Assembly (NCBI RefSeq): GCF_039534915.1
Contig: NZ_BAAAWE010000001.1
Coordinates: forward strand, 7,688,001-7,752,000
DNA length: 64,000 nucleotides
Reading direction: 5' to 3'
From: Streptomyces roseofulvus
GTDB taxonomy: Bacteria; Actinomycetota; Actinomycetes; Streptomycetales; Streptomycetaceae
Positions 35,071 to 42,997 of the stretch are shown one piece after another. Within the stretch, counting starts at the first letter, position 1. Each line of letters opens with the position of its first letter. The translations under genes and the position numbers were made by a program. A model generated the notes under the pieces. That model ran no database searches. It was not told where the DNA came from and was given only the letters and a program-made list of their open reading frames with translations.

Positions 35071-35763
35071 GTGCACCGTGAACTCGTAGGGCTGTCCTCG
35101 ATGGCCACCCGCCCGATACTCGCCGACCTGTCCGAGCACCTCAGGCTCGCCCACGGCACGCCGGTGCGCTTCGAGTCCGCCGGCGGCGTGGAGATCGCCC
35201 GCCGCGTGCGCGAGGGCGCCGAGGCGGACCTCCTCGTCCTCGCCGCCGGAGCCCTGGCCGCCCTGGAGCGGGAGGGCCACGTGCGCGCCGGCTCCGTCCG
35301 CCCGCTGTGGATCTCCCAGGTCGTCGCCGCGGTGCCGGCCGGCGCCCCGGCCCCCGCCCTCGGCACCGTCGCCGACCTCCGCGCCGCCCTCACCTCGGCG
35401 CGCGGCATCGCCTGTTCCACCGGGCCCAGCGGCACGGCCCTGCTCGACCTGATCGACCGCCTCGGCCTGGCCGACACCCTCGCCGACCGCCTCGTCCAGG
35501 CCCCGCCCGGGGTCCCCGCCGGCAGCCTCCTGTCCTCCGGCCGCGCCGACCTGGCCTTCCAGCAGCACAGCGAACTGATGGACCTTCCGGGGGTCACCGT
35601 CCTCGGCCCGCTGCCCGGCGACACGGCCATCACCTCGGCCTTCAGCGGCGGCGTCCTCACCGCCGCCGCCGACCCCGGAGCAGCCGTCGCCGTCCTCGGC
35701 CTCCTCGGCTCGGAGGAGGCGTCGCGGCTCGCCGGTGCCCGGGGGATGGCACCGGCCCGCTGA
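35071..35763 (+). CDS. ModA-fold substrate-binding protein without signal peptide
   Basis: 230 residues; GTG with AGGAG five bases before. It resembles molybdate/type-2 periplasmic binding proteins: ILADLSEHLRLAHGTPVRFESAGGVEIARRVREGAEADLLVLAAGA, STGPSGTALLDLIDRLG, PAGSLLSSGRADLAFQQHSEL, and FSGGVLTAAADP near the end. No signal peptide or lipobox, so it appears cytoplasmic. It is divergent from the IclR gene of the lig operon. It might bind an intermediate, regulate, or supply the missing 4-oxalomesaconate tautomerisation; none of these is shown. Confidence 0.72.
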   Translation: MHRELVGLSSMATRPILADLSEHLRLAHGTPVRFESAGGVEIARRVREGAEADLLVLAAGALAALEREGHVRAGSVRPLWISQVVAAVPAGAPAPALGTVADLRAALTSARGIACSTGPSGTALLDLIDRLGLADTLADRLVQAPPGVPAGSLLSSGRADLAFQQHSELMDLPGVTVLGPLPGDTAITSAFSGGVLTAAADPGAAVAVLGLLGSEEASRLAGARGMAPAR

Positions 35764-35793
35764 GCTGAGGCTCCGCCGGGCGGTCGGCGGTGG

Positions 35794-36465
35794 TCAGCCG
35801 GGGCGGAAGACGCGCAGGCCGGACACCTCGAAGGACATCTCGTTCGTCGCGGGGTCGGGCGCCGGGTGGTAACGGCCTGCGCACACCGAGAGGTTGACGA
35901 TGAGGCAGGCGTGCCAGGACCGCCCCACCCCCCGCCCGTCCGCGAACACCTCGGAGCCGTTCACCCACCAGCGCACCGACCGTGCCCCGAACTCCGTCCG
36001 CAGGTCCACCCATCCGCCGGGACGCACGGCGGGGGAGCGGTAGTAGCGGTGGGTGCCCCGTACCCGGTTGGAGAGTTCGAGCAGGTCGGGGTTGTCCGGG
36101 TGGTACTCGAAGACGTCGACCTCCTGACCGCCGTCGCGCCAGGTCCAGATCGCCGGCCAGGCGCCGGCCTCCACCGGCAGCCGGACCCGCGCCTCCAGGA
36201 CGTCACCGGTCCGCACCTCGAAGCCCTCGGCGCTCCCCTCCGTGGTGAGCAGCCCGCTGTCCCACAACCCGTCCGGGCGGCGGGTCGCGCGGAAGACCCC
36301 GGAGCGGCTGTACGCGGGATCGTCCACGAGGTGGTCGAGCTTGTTGTCGAGGGGATTGACCGGACCGCCGTCGGGATAGGCCCAGCTCCGGCCGGCGACC
36401 CACTGCGCGGGCGACGCGAAGTCGGCGGTGAGGACCGGATCGTCGGGGAGGGGTGGCGCGGCCAT
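35794..36465 (-). CDS. GH16-like protein without signal peptide
   Basis: 223 residues of a concanavalin-like jelly roll. The GH16 catalytic pattern ExDxxE is present as EVDVFE within GGQEVDVFEYHPDN; AWPAIWTWRDGG before it and WVNGSEVF, GRSWHACLIVNLSV after it fit the fold. There is no export signal, unusual for GH16, which acts on extracellular glucans. It is monocistronic, convergent with the ModA-like gene. It could be a lectin-like or cytosolic hydrolase. Confidence 0.75.
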   Translation of the reverse strand: MAAPPLPDDPVLTADFASPAQWVAGRSWAYPDGGPVNPLDNKLDHLVDDPAYSRSGVFRATRRPDGLWDSGLLTTEGSAEGFEVRTGDVLEARVRLPVEAGAWPAIWTWRDGGQEVDVFEYHPDNPDLLELSNRVRGTHRYYRSPAVRPGGWVDLRTEFGARSVRWWVNGSEVFADGRGVGRSWHACLIVNLSVCAGRYHPAPDPATNEMSFEVSGLRVFRPG

Positions 36466-36660
36466 GGCGGCTCCTCACGGATCAGGCGGCGAACGCGCGG
36501 ACGGGGGTGGGGGACGAGATCGATCACCCCATGGCTCCCCGCGTCCCGCCCCTCACATGCGGAACCCCCGCCTCCCTGGCGAGAACTCGACACGAGCTGG
36601 CGGCCGCCGCCTTAGACGTCGTTTCTTATGGCTGTCCGAGCGGCATGAGAGTCTCCGGTC

Positions 36661-37017
36661 ATGAGCTATGACCTTGCTGTGTGGGAAGGCGAGAGGCCGG
36701 CGGATGACAAGACCGCCGGCCAGGTCTTCAGCGACCTCTACGACCGCTACATCGACGGCGAGGTGGAAGAGCCTCCGTCCGAACGCGTTGCGGCTTACGT
36801 GGCCGCGCTGCTTGAGCGGTGGTGCGACATCACCGAGGACGAGGAGGACACCTCGCCCTGGTCGACCGGTCCGTTGATCGACGAGGCCAGTGGTCCGCTG
36901 ATCTACTTCGCCATGCGGTGGAGCATGGCCGAGGAGGCGTCGGCCTACGCGGCGGCCGTCGCGGAGTCCATGGGACTGGTCTGCTTCGACGTGCAGCAGG
37001 ACCGGCTCAGGCCGTGA
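36661..37017 (+). CDS. small acidic protein inside the IS5-type element
   Basis: 118 residues beginning MSYDLAVWEGERPADD, with YVAALLERWCDITEDEEDTSPWSTGPLID and GPLIYFAMRWSMAEEASAYAAAVAESMGLVCFD, ending RLRP. I recognise this as a widespread actinobacterial family of unknown function; the full ending suggests it is intact. No clear ribosome site. Its last codons overlap the end of the transposase gene by 11 bases, tail to tail. It may be cargo of the element or chromosomal sequence captured between two ends. Confidence 0.7.
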   Translation: MSYDLAVWEGERPADDKTAGQVFSDLYDRYIDGEVEEPPSERVAAYVAALLERWCDITEDEEDTSPWSTGPLIDEASGPLIYFAMRWSMAEEASAYAAAVAESMGLVCFDVQQDRLRP

Positions 37018-37827
37018 GCAGGGCCGCCAATCGGCGGTAGCCGATCAGGGTCGCGGCTATGCCGACGAAGGCGAGGAAGTGTTCGGCCTTGCGTTCGTAC
37101 CGCCGGTGGAGGCGCCGGCAGCCCGCCAGCCAGGACACGGTTCTCTCGACCACCCAGCGATGCCGGCCCAGCCGCTGCGAGGACTCGATGCCCTTGCGGG
37201 CGATGCGGTGGCGGATACCCCGCTTGCGGAGCCATCGGCGCAGGTGGTCGTAGTCGTAGCCCTTGTCCGCGTGCAGCTTCGCCGGCCTCCGACGCCGGGG
37301 CCCGCGCCGGGACCGGATGGGCGGGATACCGCGCACGAGCGGCTCCAGGCCCTGGCTGTCATGCATGTTCGCACCCGAGATGCCCAGGGACAGCGGCAGT
37401 CCGTTGCGATCGCAGATCAGGTGGATTTTCGATCCCAGTTTGCCGCGGTCGGTCGGATTCGGTCCGGTCAGTGGCCCCCTTTTGCGGCCCGCAGACTGAC
37501 GGAGTCGATCGCGCACCGTGACCAGTCCAGTTCGCCCCGCGCTCCGAGTTCGTCGAGGATCACGCGGTAGAGCCGGGCCCAGACCCGCTCCCGGCTCCAC
37601 TGGGCGAACCGGCGGTAGACGGTGGGCCAGGCGGGACCGAACACCGGCGGCAGCTGCCGCCATGTGCAGCCTGAGGTCGCCACGAAGATGATTGCCGCCA
37701 GGGCTTCACGGTCACCCGCCCGACGCCGGCCACCGCCCTGCGGACGTATCACCTCAGTCGGTGGCACCACCCGCTGAAACAGCACCCACAACTCGTCCGG
37801 TACCAGCCGCTCAACCAGATCCGTCAT
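37007..37827 (-). CDS. IS5-family transposase, two frames joined by -1 frameshift
   Basis: The first frame (37827-37468, 119 aa) holds the N-terminal DUF4096-like domain and first catalytic Asp (WSRCAIDSVSLRA). The second frame (to 37007) holds HADKGYDYDHLRRW (Asp) and RWVVERTVSWLAGCRRLHRRYER (Glu). They meet at GCAAAAGGGGG (37475-37485), where A AAA GGG is a plausible -1 slippery heptamer. The joined product would be about 273 residues, normal for the IS427-like group. The DDE triad looks complete, so the element may be active. Confidence 0.85.
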
Positions 37828-37926
37828 GAACGGATCAACGAACGATCACGCCATAAGAAACGACGTCTTAACTGTGCTGTGCCCGCCCGGGAATCCGCTG
37901 TCGGTGCCGGTCCCTACGATCGGTGC

Positions 37927-38472
37927 ATGGTCGACACCTTCACCGTCCTGTGGACCCAAGACACCTGCCGAGCGCTGCGCCGGTCCGGACGCGTGGGCCT
38001 CCGGCCGCCCGTCGCCTTCTCCGGGGTGCACCAGTCTCTGCCGTCCTGGGCGGGGGCGAGAGCGGGGGACGAGGTGTACGCCCTGCACGTGCGCCGGCGG
38101 GAGGTGTTCGTCGTCTGCCGGATGCGGGTCCTCGACCGGGAGCGGGGTGCATGCTGCGGCGCGGCGCCGACGGCCTGGGACGACCCCTCCCACCCCGGCC
38201 ACGACGACTGGGCGATGCTGGGCGCCGGCGGATGCGGGGCGACGGCGGTCCACGTGGACGCGACGCCCGTCCGCTTCGACGTGCCGATACCGGGCGAGCT
38301 GCTGCCCGTGCTGACCTGGCGCAACCGCCGGGGCGAGACCCGGCAGCCGAAGTACGTGGTCGACGGACGCCTGGAGAGGTCGATCAGCCTCCAGGGCTTC
38401 TACCGCCTGACGCCCGAGTCCGCCGGCGCGCTGGGCGACCTGGTCGAGCGGGCCGCGACGCCGGTGACCTGA
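37927..38472 (+). CDS. hypothetical protein
   Basis: 181 residues starting MVDTFTVLWTQDTCRALRRSG. Segments GDEVYALHVRRREVFVVCRMRVLD, DDPSHPGHDDWAMLGAGGCGA and QGFYRLTPESAGAL. No signal, membrane helix or motif I know. TACGAT lies six bases before the ATG and no ribosome site is seen, so the transcript may be leaderless. It sits just right of the IS element and convergent with the VOC gene. Confidence 0.65.
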   Translation: MVDTFTVLWTQDTCRALRRSGRVGLRPPVAFSGVHQSLPSWAGARAGDEVYALHVRRREVFVVCRMRVLDRERGACCGAAPTAWDDPSHPGHDDWAMLGAGGCGATAVHVDATPVRFDVPIPGELLPVLTWRNRRGETRQPKYVVDGRLERSISLQGFYRLTPESAGALGDLVERAATPVT

Positions 38473-38499
38473 ACGGAAACCGAACGGACGGCCCCGGCC

Positions 38500-38877
38500 T
38501 CAGTCCCGGACCAGGCAGAACGGATGGCCCGCCGGGTCGGCGAAGACACGCCAACTGCGCTTGCCGTCCCCGCCGTCGAGCAACGTGGCCCCCAGCGCGA
38601 GAGCCTGCTCCTGGGCGGTGTCCAGTTCCTCGACTCCCAGGTCCAGGTGGAACTGCTGGGGCCGGGCCGGGTCCGGCCAGCGGGGCGGGCGATGGTCGGC
38701 CACCCGCTGGAAGGCCAGCACCAGACCGCCGGCGGTGTGCAGCGTCGACCAGTCGTCGTCGAGCGACCAGCGGGGGTCGGGCCGGTTCACCTCGCCGCCG
38801 AGCAGCGCCCCGTAGAACCGGGCGAGTTCCCCGGCGTCCGGACAGTCCAGCACCACACACTGCAGTCTGCCGATCAT
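38500..38877 (-). CDS. VOC (glyoxalase/bleomycin-resistance-like) protein
   Basis: 125 residues. VOC core: MIGRLQCVVLDCPDAGELARFYGALLGGEV, PRPQQFHLDLGVEELDTAQEQALALGATLL and VFADPAGHPFCLVRD, with metal-type His/Glu positions on paired beta-alpha-beta units. Function not specified by sequence. A TACGCT -10-like word lies six bases before the ATG, so it is probably leaderless. Confidence 0.82.
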   Translation of the reverse strand: MIGRLQCVVLDCPDAGELARFYGALLGGEVNRPDPRWSLDDDWSTLHTAGGLVLAFQRVADHRPPRWPDPARPQQFHLDLGVEELDTAQEQALALGATLLDGGDGKRSWRVFADPAGHPFCLVRD

Positions 38878-38949
38878 CCCGACAGCGTAGATCACGGGGC
38901 CCGACCGCGCCTGCCGCTTCCCGCGCGGTCGGGGAACCCGTCCCGATGC

Positions 38950-39411
38950 TCAGGCGCGCGTGTCGTCGACGTCGGGGGCGACAGCCGCGCAGAGGTCCCC
39001 CAGGGCGTGATCGTAGGCATGACGTGCGAACCGGAACGGCCCGAATGCCGCGTAGTCGCGGGCCGTGCGGTGCGGCTGCTCGAAGCGGTCCCAGATCACG
39101 AGGTCGGTCGTCGCGGTGATGCGCGCCATGAGCGGCCAGCACCCCCACTCGCCGCATTCACAACCGAGAACGGGGGTCTTCGGCCCCCTCGTGCCGGTGG
39201 ACCGTCCGAGGAAGTGGTCCCGCAGCGGCCCGAACCGGAAGAACTCCGGGATCAGGCCACCGTAGGCGTCACCCGCGGGCCGCATCCCGGCCGCGATCTC
39301 GAACACGTCGATCAGCTCGGTGAGCGGCGCTCCGTCGATGCGCGGGACGATCACCAGCGGTCCGCCCTCGCCCCGCTGCCGGCAGTCGAACCGGATCTCA
39401 TGGCTGTTCAT
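38950..39411 (-). CDS. conserved hypothetical protein with CxCxxxxC motif
   Basis: 153 residues: MNSHEIRFDCRQRG, LTELIDVFEIAAGMRPAGDAYGGLIPEFF, LGCECGEWGCWPLMARI and DYAAFGPFRFARHAYDHAL. The CECGEWGCWP segment could bind a metal or form a disulfide. Function unknown; seems to be an actinobacterial family. It is 6 bases downstream of the DUF1877 gene and likely co-transcribed. Confidence 0.7.
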   Translation of the reverse strand: MNSHEIRFDCRQRGEGGPLVIVPRIDGAPLTELIDVFEIAAGMRPAGDAYGGLIPEFFRFGPLRDHFLGRSTGTRGPKTPVLGCECGEWGCWPLMARITATTDLVIWDRFEQPHRTARDYAAFGPFRFARHAYDHALGDLCAAVAPDVDDTRA

Positions 39412-39417
39412 CGACCC

Positions 39418-39903
39418 TCAAGCCCAGACCGCTTTGACCACGGCGTGACCCGCCGAAGCCGCCCGGGCGTAGAACTCCCGGAGGGCCAGGTGATGTTCGA
39501 GGTGCTCCTGCCTGGCCCGGTCGGAGGCGCCGATCCCGGCACCGACCGCGTTCCACAGCTCGTCGAAGGAGACGGTCGTGAGGAACCGCGCCGCCTGTGC
39601 CACGCCTGGGGGTTCCAGCAGCATCAGCGGAGGATCGGAGGGGTCGGCGTCGGCGCTGTGGGGTACGGGGCTGCCGCCGTAGATCGGCAGCTCCCGGGAG
39701 TCCATGGAGTCCGGGCACAGCGCTTCGGCCGCGGCGTAGAGGTTGTGGACACTGTGCCAGCCCTTGTTGATCGCGTAGGCGATGCCCGCCGCGTACTCGG
39801 CCTCGTCGTCGTCCCACGCCTCGGACATGAACGCAGCGAGCCGACTGTGGTCGTCCTGGATCTCGGACTCAGCCACGGCACGAAAGTGCAGGTAGATGCT
39901 CAC
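39418..39903 (-). CDS. DUF1877 family protein
   Basis: 161 residues from GTG 39903, giving the family N-terminus SIYLHFRAVAESEI. NKGWHSVHNLYAAAEAL, LPIYGGSPVP and FLTTVSFDELWNAV are typical DUF1877 segments. Cytoplasmic, function unknown; related genes often lie in clusters of small immunity-like proteins in Streptomyces. A longer frame to 39948 lacks the family start. Confidence 0.8.
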   Translation of the reverse strand: MSIYLHFRAVAESEIQDDHSRLAAFMSEAWDDDEAEYAAGIAYAINKGWHSVHNLYAAAEALCPDSMDSRELPIYGGSPVPHSADADPSDPPLMLLEPPGVAQAARFLTTVSFDELWNAVGAGIGASDRARQEHLEHHLALREFYARAASAGHAVVKAVWA

Positions 39904-39977
39904 TGCGTCGAATCCCTCGGCTCGAACGACCCGCCTGTCAGGCCGCACAGGCAGAACCTACTCGGACCCACTGACAG

Positions 39978-40538
39978 TCACGCACCGGCGGACCTGCCGG
40001 ATGGGGGCGCCAGCCAGCCGGTAGCGGCCACGACCTCGCGCGCGAGGTCGACGACGGTCCGTCCGTCGGTCGCCACGCGCACGGTGTCCTCGGGTGCCTG
40101 CTCCTCCAGAATCCGGGCCTTGCGGGCGCTGCTCTCCAGCTCCTGGTCCAGCTCCGAGCCTTGTTCCCGACCGGTCAGCCGCTCGCGGGCGGTGGCGTCG
40201 GAGGCGGTGAGCACGACCCGTACGAGCCGGACCTCCGCGCCCATGGCGCGCCGGAACATGCCCTCGTTCTCCGGCAGGACGCTCACCGTATGCGTGTAGA
40301 CCAGGCGGCGATACCCGAGCTCGGCGTAGTTCGACCAGAGCGCCGTCAGATTGCGCTCGGCGATCTGCCGGCGGCGCGGGTCGCCCTCCGGAGCGGGGTG
40401 GGCCTGCGCCATGAAGTCGCCTTCGATGACGCAATGGGCGACGTCCGCGGCGCGCAGGCGCGCCGAGACCTCCCACGCCACCGTCGTCTTGCCGACGCCG
40501 GCCCGCCCGCCGATGAGCAGTACCTCCGCTGGATCCAT
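39978..40538 (-). CDS. P-loop ATPase/kinase-like protein
   Basis: 186 residues. Walker A GGRAGVGKTT at residues ~9-18, ADVAHCVIEGDFMAQAHPAP after it (substrate-side acidic pair) and VRLVRVVLTASDATARERLTGRE, where Arg residues can form the lid. Arrangement fits nucleoside/shikimate-kinase-like AAA_33 proteins. Substrate unknown. Confidence 0.8.
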   Translation of the reverse strand: MDPAEVLLIGGRAGVGKTTVAWEVSARLRAADVAHCVIEGDFMAQAHPAPEGDPRRRQIAERNLTALWSNYAELGYRRLVYTHTVSVLPENEGMFRRAMGAEVRLVRVVLTASDATARERLTGREQGSELDQELESSARKARILEEQAPEDTVRVATDGRTVVDLAREVVAATGWLAPPSGRSAGA

Positions 40539-40585
40539 GACCGCACCCTGCCACTGCACAGGCGAACCACGCGAGCCCGAAAGGG

Positions 40586-41359
40586 TCAGTCGTTCGCGGG
40601 CGGTGGGGTGCGGAAGGAGGTCCACGCGGTGGTCACCGCGGTGCGGAGGGCCGTGTCGTCGAGGTCTTCCGGTTCCGCCAGGGCCGGGTCGGGCGCGTAC
40701 TGCTCCAGGAGCATGAAGACCTCGTCGAAGAGCCGGGCGAGGGCGCCGTGGACGCGCTGGTCCTCCGTGCGGGACGCGGCGCGGGCCGACCACCAGCCGC
40801 GGGCGAACTCCGGTGCTGCGCAGGTGCCCTCGGCGAAGGCTTCGAGCAGGGCGATATGGTGCGCGGTGGCGGTCGACGGGGGGACGGCGTCGAGGCGGGA
40901 CCAGGAGGGGTGTCGGGGCGGGTGTGCGGCGGCCACGTCTCGGAGGTGCGGGTGTCGGGACGACAGGGCGCGGGCGTAGCGCGCGAAGGCGGCGCGTGCC
41001 GCGTCGGCGCCCTCGGCCACGGCCGAGGCCATGAAGGCGGCCGAGCCGGCGATCAGCGCGTAGCCCGCTGCCGGGAAGAGCACGGCTCCCTGGGCGTCGG
41101 GGGTGCGCAGGAGGAGGGGCGGACGGAGGGGTGCGCCCTCCAGGGGGCCGTGCGGGCGGGCGCTGGGGGGCGTCGCCAGGACGTGGGTCGCACCGACCGT
41201 TCTGCAGGCCGCTGTGATCCTGCGCGCGAGCATCGCGTCGATCCGTCCGCCCGCCGGCAGCGGCACCGGGGGCCTGCCGCGGAGCCAGGAGGTCGCGAAG
41301 GTGCCGTCGGGTGCCAGCACGTCGTCCGGGCCGCCGTCGCCCTTCTGGCTGTCCGTCAT
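40586..41359 (-). CDS. hypothetical protein coupled to TetR gene
   Basis: 257 residues. RIDAMLARRITAACRTVGATHVLATPP, AVLFPAAGYALIAGSAAFMASAVAEG and HIALLEAFAEGTCAAPEFARGWWSARA. No motif recognised; largely helical. Its ATG overlaps the TetR stop (ATGA), so it is made with that regulator and could modulate it or be its target. Confidence 0.7.
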   Translation of the reverse strand: MTDSQKGDGGPDDVLAPDGTFATSWLRGRPPVPLPAGGRIDAMLARRITAACRTVGATHVLATPPSARPHGPLEGAPLRPPLLLRTPDAQGAVLFPAAGYALIAGSAAFMASAVAEGADAARAAFARYARALSSRHPHLRDVAAAHPPRHPSWSRLDAVPPSTATAHHIALLEAFAEGTCAAPEFARGWWSARAASRTEDQRVHGALARLFDEVFMLLEQYAPDPALAEPEDLDDTALRTAVTTAWTSFRTPPPAND

Positions 41360-41976
41360 GGCCGGCGCCGTCGTGCCCGCGCGTCGGTCGTGGTCGGGAG
41401 GGAGTCGAGCCAGGCCAGCAGGCGGTTGCCCTCGCGGGTCATGACCTCCGGGTCGCGCAGGGCGTTGGCCATGAGGGACATGCCCTGGTAGCCGGAGACG
41501 AGCGTGAGGGCCAGGCCGTCGGGGTCGGGGAGGCCCAGCGCGCGGAACTGGTGCGCTGCCCATTCCAGGAGGCGGCGGATGACCGTGCCGGCCTCGGCGT
41601 CCAGGGTTCCGTCGGCGCGCTTGTCGAGCTCGACGGCGAGCGTGCCGGTCGGGCAGCCGTAGCGGGCGGCCGTGTCGCGCTGCGCGATCCACCCCTCGAC
41701 CAGGGCCTTGAGGCGCTCGCGCGGGTCCGTCAACTCGTCGAGCTGCGCGGCGAGTTCGTCCAGGTGCGCGGAGTGCTCGGTGAGCGCGGCCCGGACGAGT
41801 TCGTCCTTGGTCTTGAAGTAGTAGTAGACGTTCCCCACGGGGACCTCGGCCTCGCGCGCGATGTCGGCGAGGGTGGTGCGCTCGACGCCCTGCTCGTGCA
41901 GGACCTTCGCCGCCGCGGCCGTCAGTCGCCGCCGCTTCTGGGACGCCTGCTCTCGCCGGTTCACTGAGTTGGTCAC
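41356..41976 (-). CDS. TetR family regulator
   Basis: About 206 residues from GTG 41976. The HTH reads SQKRRRLTAAAAKVLHEQGVERTTLADIAREAEVPVGNVYYYFKTKDELV; the C-terminal domain is of the TetR_C_16-like type (LAVELDKRADGT, WAAHQFRALGL). TATAGT lies seven bases before this GTG with no ribosome site, indicating a leaderless message. It is divergent from the NmrA-type reductase, which it probably controls. Confidence 0.87.
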   Translation of the reverse strand: MTNSVNRREQASQKRRRLTAAAAKVLHEQGVERTTLADIAREAEVPVGNVYYYFKTKDELVRAALTEHSAHLDELAAQLDELTDPRERLKALVEGWIAQRDTAARYGCPTGTLAVELDKRADGTLDAEAGTVIRRLLEWAAHQFRALGLPDPDGLALTLVSGYQGMSLMANALRDPEVMTREGNRLLAWLDSLPTTTDARARRRRP

Positions 41977-42052
41977 CCGACTGACTATAGACAGCCCGGG
42001 GTGAGCGCGTGCTACGGTCACTCCACACGAGTCAGTCAGTCAACTAACTCAC
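41962..42052. promoter_or_regulatory. paired candidate TetR operators
   Basis: Two 20-bp sites in opposite orientation, GAGTTGGTCACCCGACTGAC (41966-41985) and GAGTTAGTTGACTGACTGAC (reverse strand, 42031-42050), agree at 15 of 20 positions. One covers the TetR start and -10 (41984-41989), the other the leader of the NmrA gene. This arrangement suits autorepression plus control of the divergent gene. Confidence 0.5.
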
Positions 42053-42072
42053 TTACCTTCCGGGGGTACGAG

Positions 42073-42918
42073 ATGATCACCGTCACGGGTGCGACCGGCA
42101 ACATCGGCAGGACGCTGGTGGAGCTGCTGACCGACGCGGGGGAGGAGGTCGTGGCCGTCTCGCGGCAGGCGCGGCCCGGGGAGCCCGCCGCCGGAGTCCG
42201 GTGGGTCCAGGCCGACATGGGCACGGCGGCCGGACTGCGGTCCGGCCTCGACGGGGCCCGCGCCCTCTTCCTCCTCGTGGGCGGCGAGCTCAACAGCCAC
42301 GGCGAGGACCCGGCCGTCCTCCTCGACGGCGTGAGGGACTCCGGTGTCGAACGGATCGTCCTCGTCTCGTCGCAGGTCAGCGCCACCCGCCCGAAGGCCG
42401 CCTCGCACGCCCGGCTGCGTGCCTTCGAGGCCGCCGTCCGCGCCACCGGGCGGGACGTCACCGTCCTGCGCCCCGGCGGCTTCGCCTCCAACGCGTTCGC
42501 CTGGGCCGAGACGGTCCGCACCCGGCGCACGGTCCTCGCGCCGTTCGCCGACGTGGCCCTCCCGGTCGTCGACCCGGCGGACATCGCCGCGGTCGCGGCG
42601 GCCGCGCTGCGCGAGGACGGGCACGCGGGCCGTACGTACGAGCTGACCGGTCCCGAGGCGATCAGCCCGCGCCGGCAGACCGAGGTCCTCGCGGAGGCGC
42701 TGGGAGAGGAGGTCGCGTTCGTGGAACTGTCCCGGGCCGAGGCCCACGCCCATCTCTCGACGTTCATGCCGGAGGACGTCGTCACCGGCACCCTGGACGT
42801 GCTGGGCGTCCCGCTCCCGGAGGAGCAGAAGGTCAGCCCCGACGTGGAGGCGGTCCTCGGCCGCCCCGCCGCCCCCTTCGGTGCGTGGGTGGCGCGCAAC
42901 CTGCCGGCCTTCCGCTGA
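42073..42918 (+). CDS. NmrA-type NAD(P)H-dependent reductase
   Basis: 281 residues. Rossmann motif ITVTGATGNIGRTLVELL, then WVQADMGTAAGLRSGLDGARALFLL, RIVLVSSQVSATRPKAASHARLRAFEAAVRATG and TVLRPGGFASN, characteristic of NmrA/SDR-a5 azoreductase-like proteins. Cytoplasmic. It probably reduces quinones or similar electrophiles, and the divergent TetR gene suggests induction by a toxic compound. Confidence 0.86.
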   Translation: MITVTGATGNIGRTLVELLTDAGEEVVAVSRQARPGEPAAGVRWVQADMGTAAGLRSGLDGARALFLLVGGELNSHGEDPAVLLDGVRDSGVERIVLVSSQVSATRPKAASHARLRAFEAAVRATGRDVTVLRPGGFASNAFAWAETVRTRRTVLAPFADVALPVVDPADIAAVAAAALREDGHAGRTYELTGPEAISPRRQTEVLAEALGEEVAFVELSRAEAHAHLSTFMPEDVVTGTLDVLGVPLPEEQKVSPDVEAVLGRPAAPFGAWVARNLPAFR

Positions 42919-42940
42919 CCGGGAACCGAACGAGGGGGGT

Positions 42941-42985
42941 GGCCGGCGGACGGAGGCGGAAGCACCGCGTCCGTCCCGGCCGGCC
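42941..42985. terminator. imperfect hairpin between convergent genes
   Basis: GGCCGGCGGACGGA at 42941-42954 pairs with TCCGTCCCGGCCGGCC at 42970-42985 with small bulges. Placed between the convergent NmrA and DUF1579-like genes, so it could serve both. Confidence 0.4.
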
Positions 42986-42997
42986 GGCGCGGACCGG

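Larger units (their letters stand above)
36615..37867. mobile_element. IS5-family element with passenger gene
   Basis: Perfect 18-bp inverted ends (36615-36632 and 37850-37867; GACGTCGTTTCTTATGGC) are flanked by TTA on both sides (36612-36614, 37868-37870), a typical 3-bp target duplication. Inside are a frameshifted transposase gene on the minus strand and, unexpectedly, a full small gene on the plus strand (36661-37017). The passenger lies between the transposase 3' end and the left inverted repeat. The 1,253-bp size is larger than the usual ~0.85-0.9 kb for this group. Confidence 0.75.

Noticed and set aside
36661..37017. IS left end placed near 37010, leaving the small gene outside the element
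   Set aside because: No sequence near 37010 matches the right inverted end, while 36615-36632 matches it perfectly with a TTA flank on both sides.
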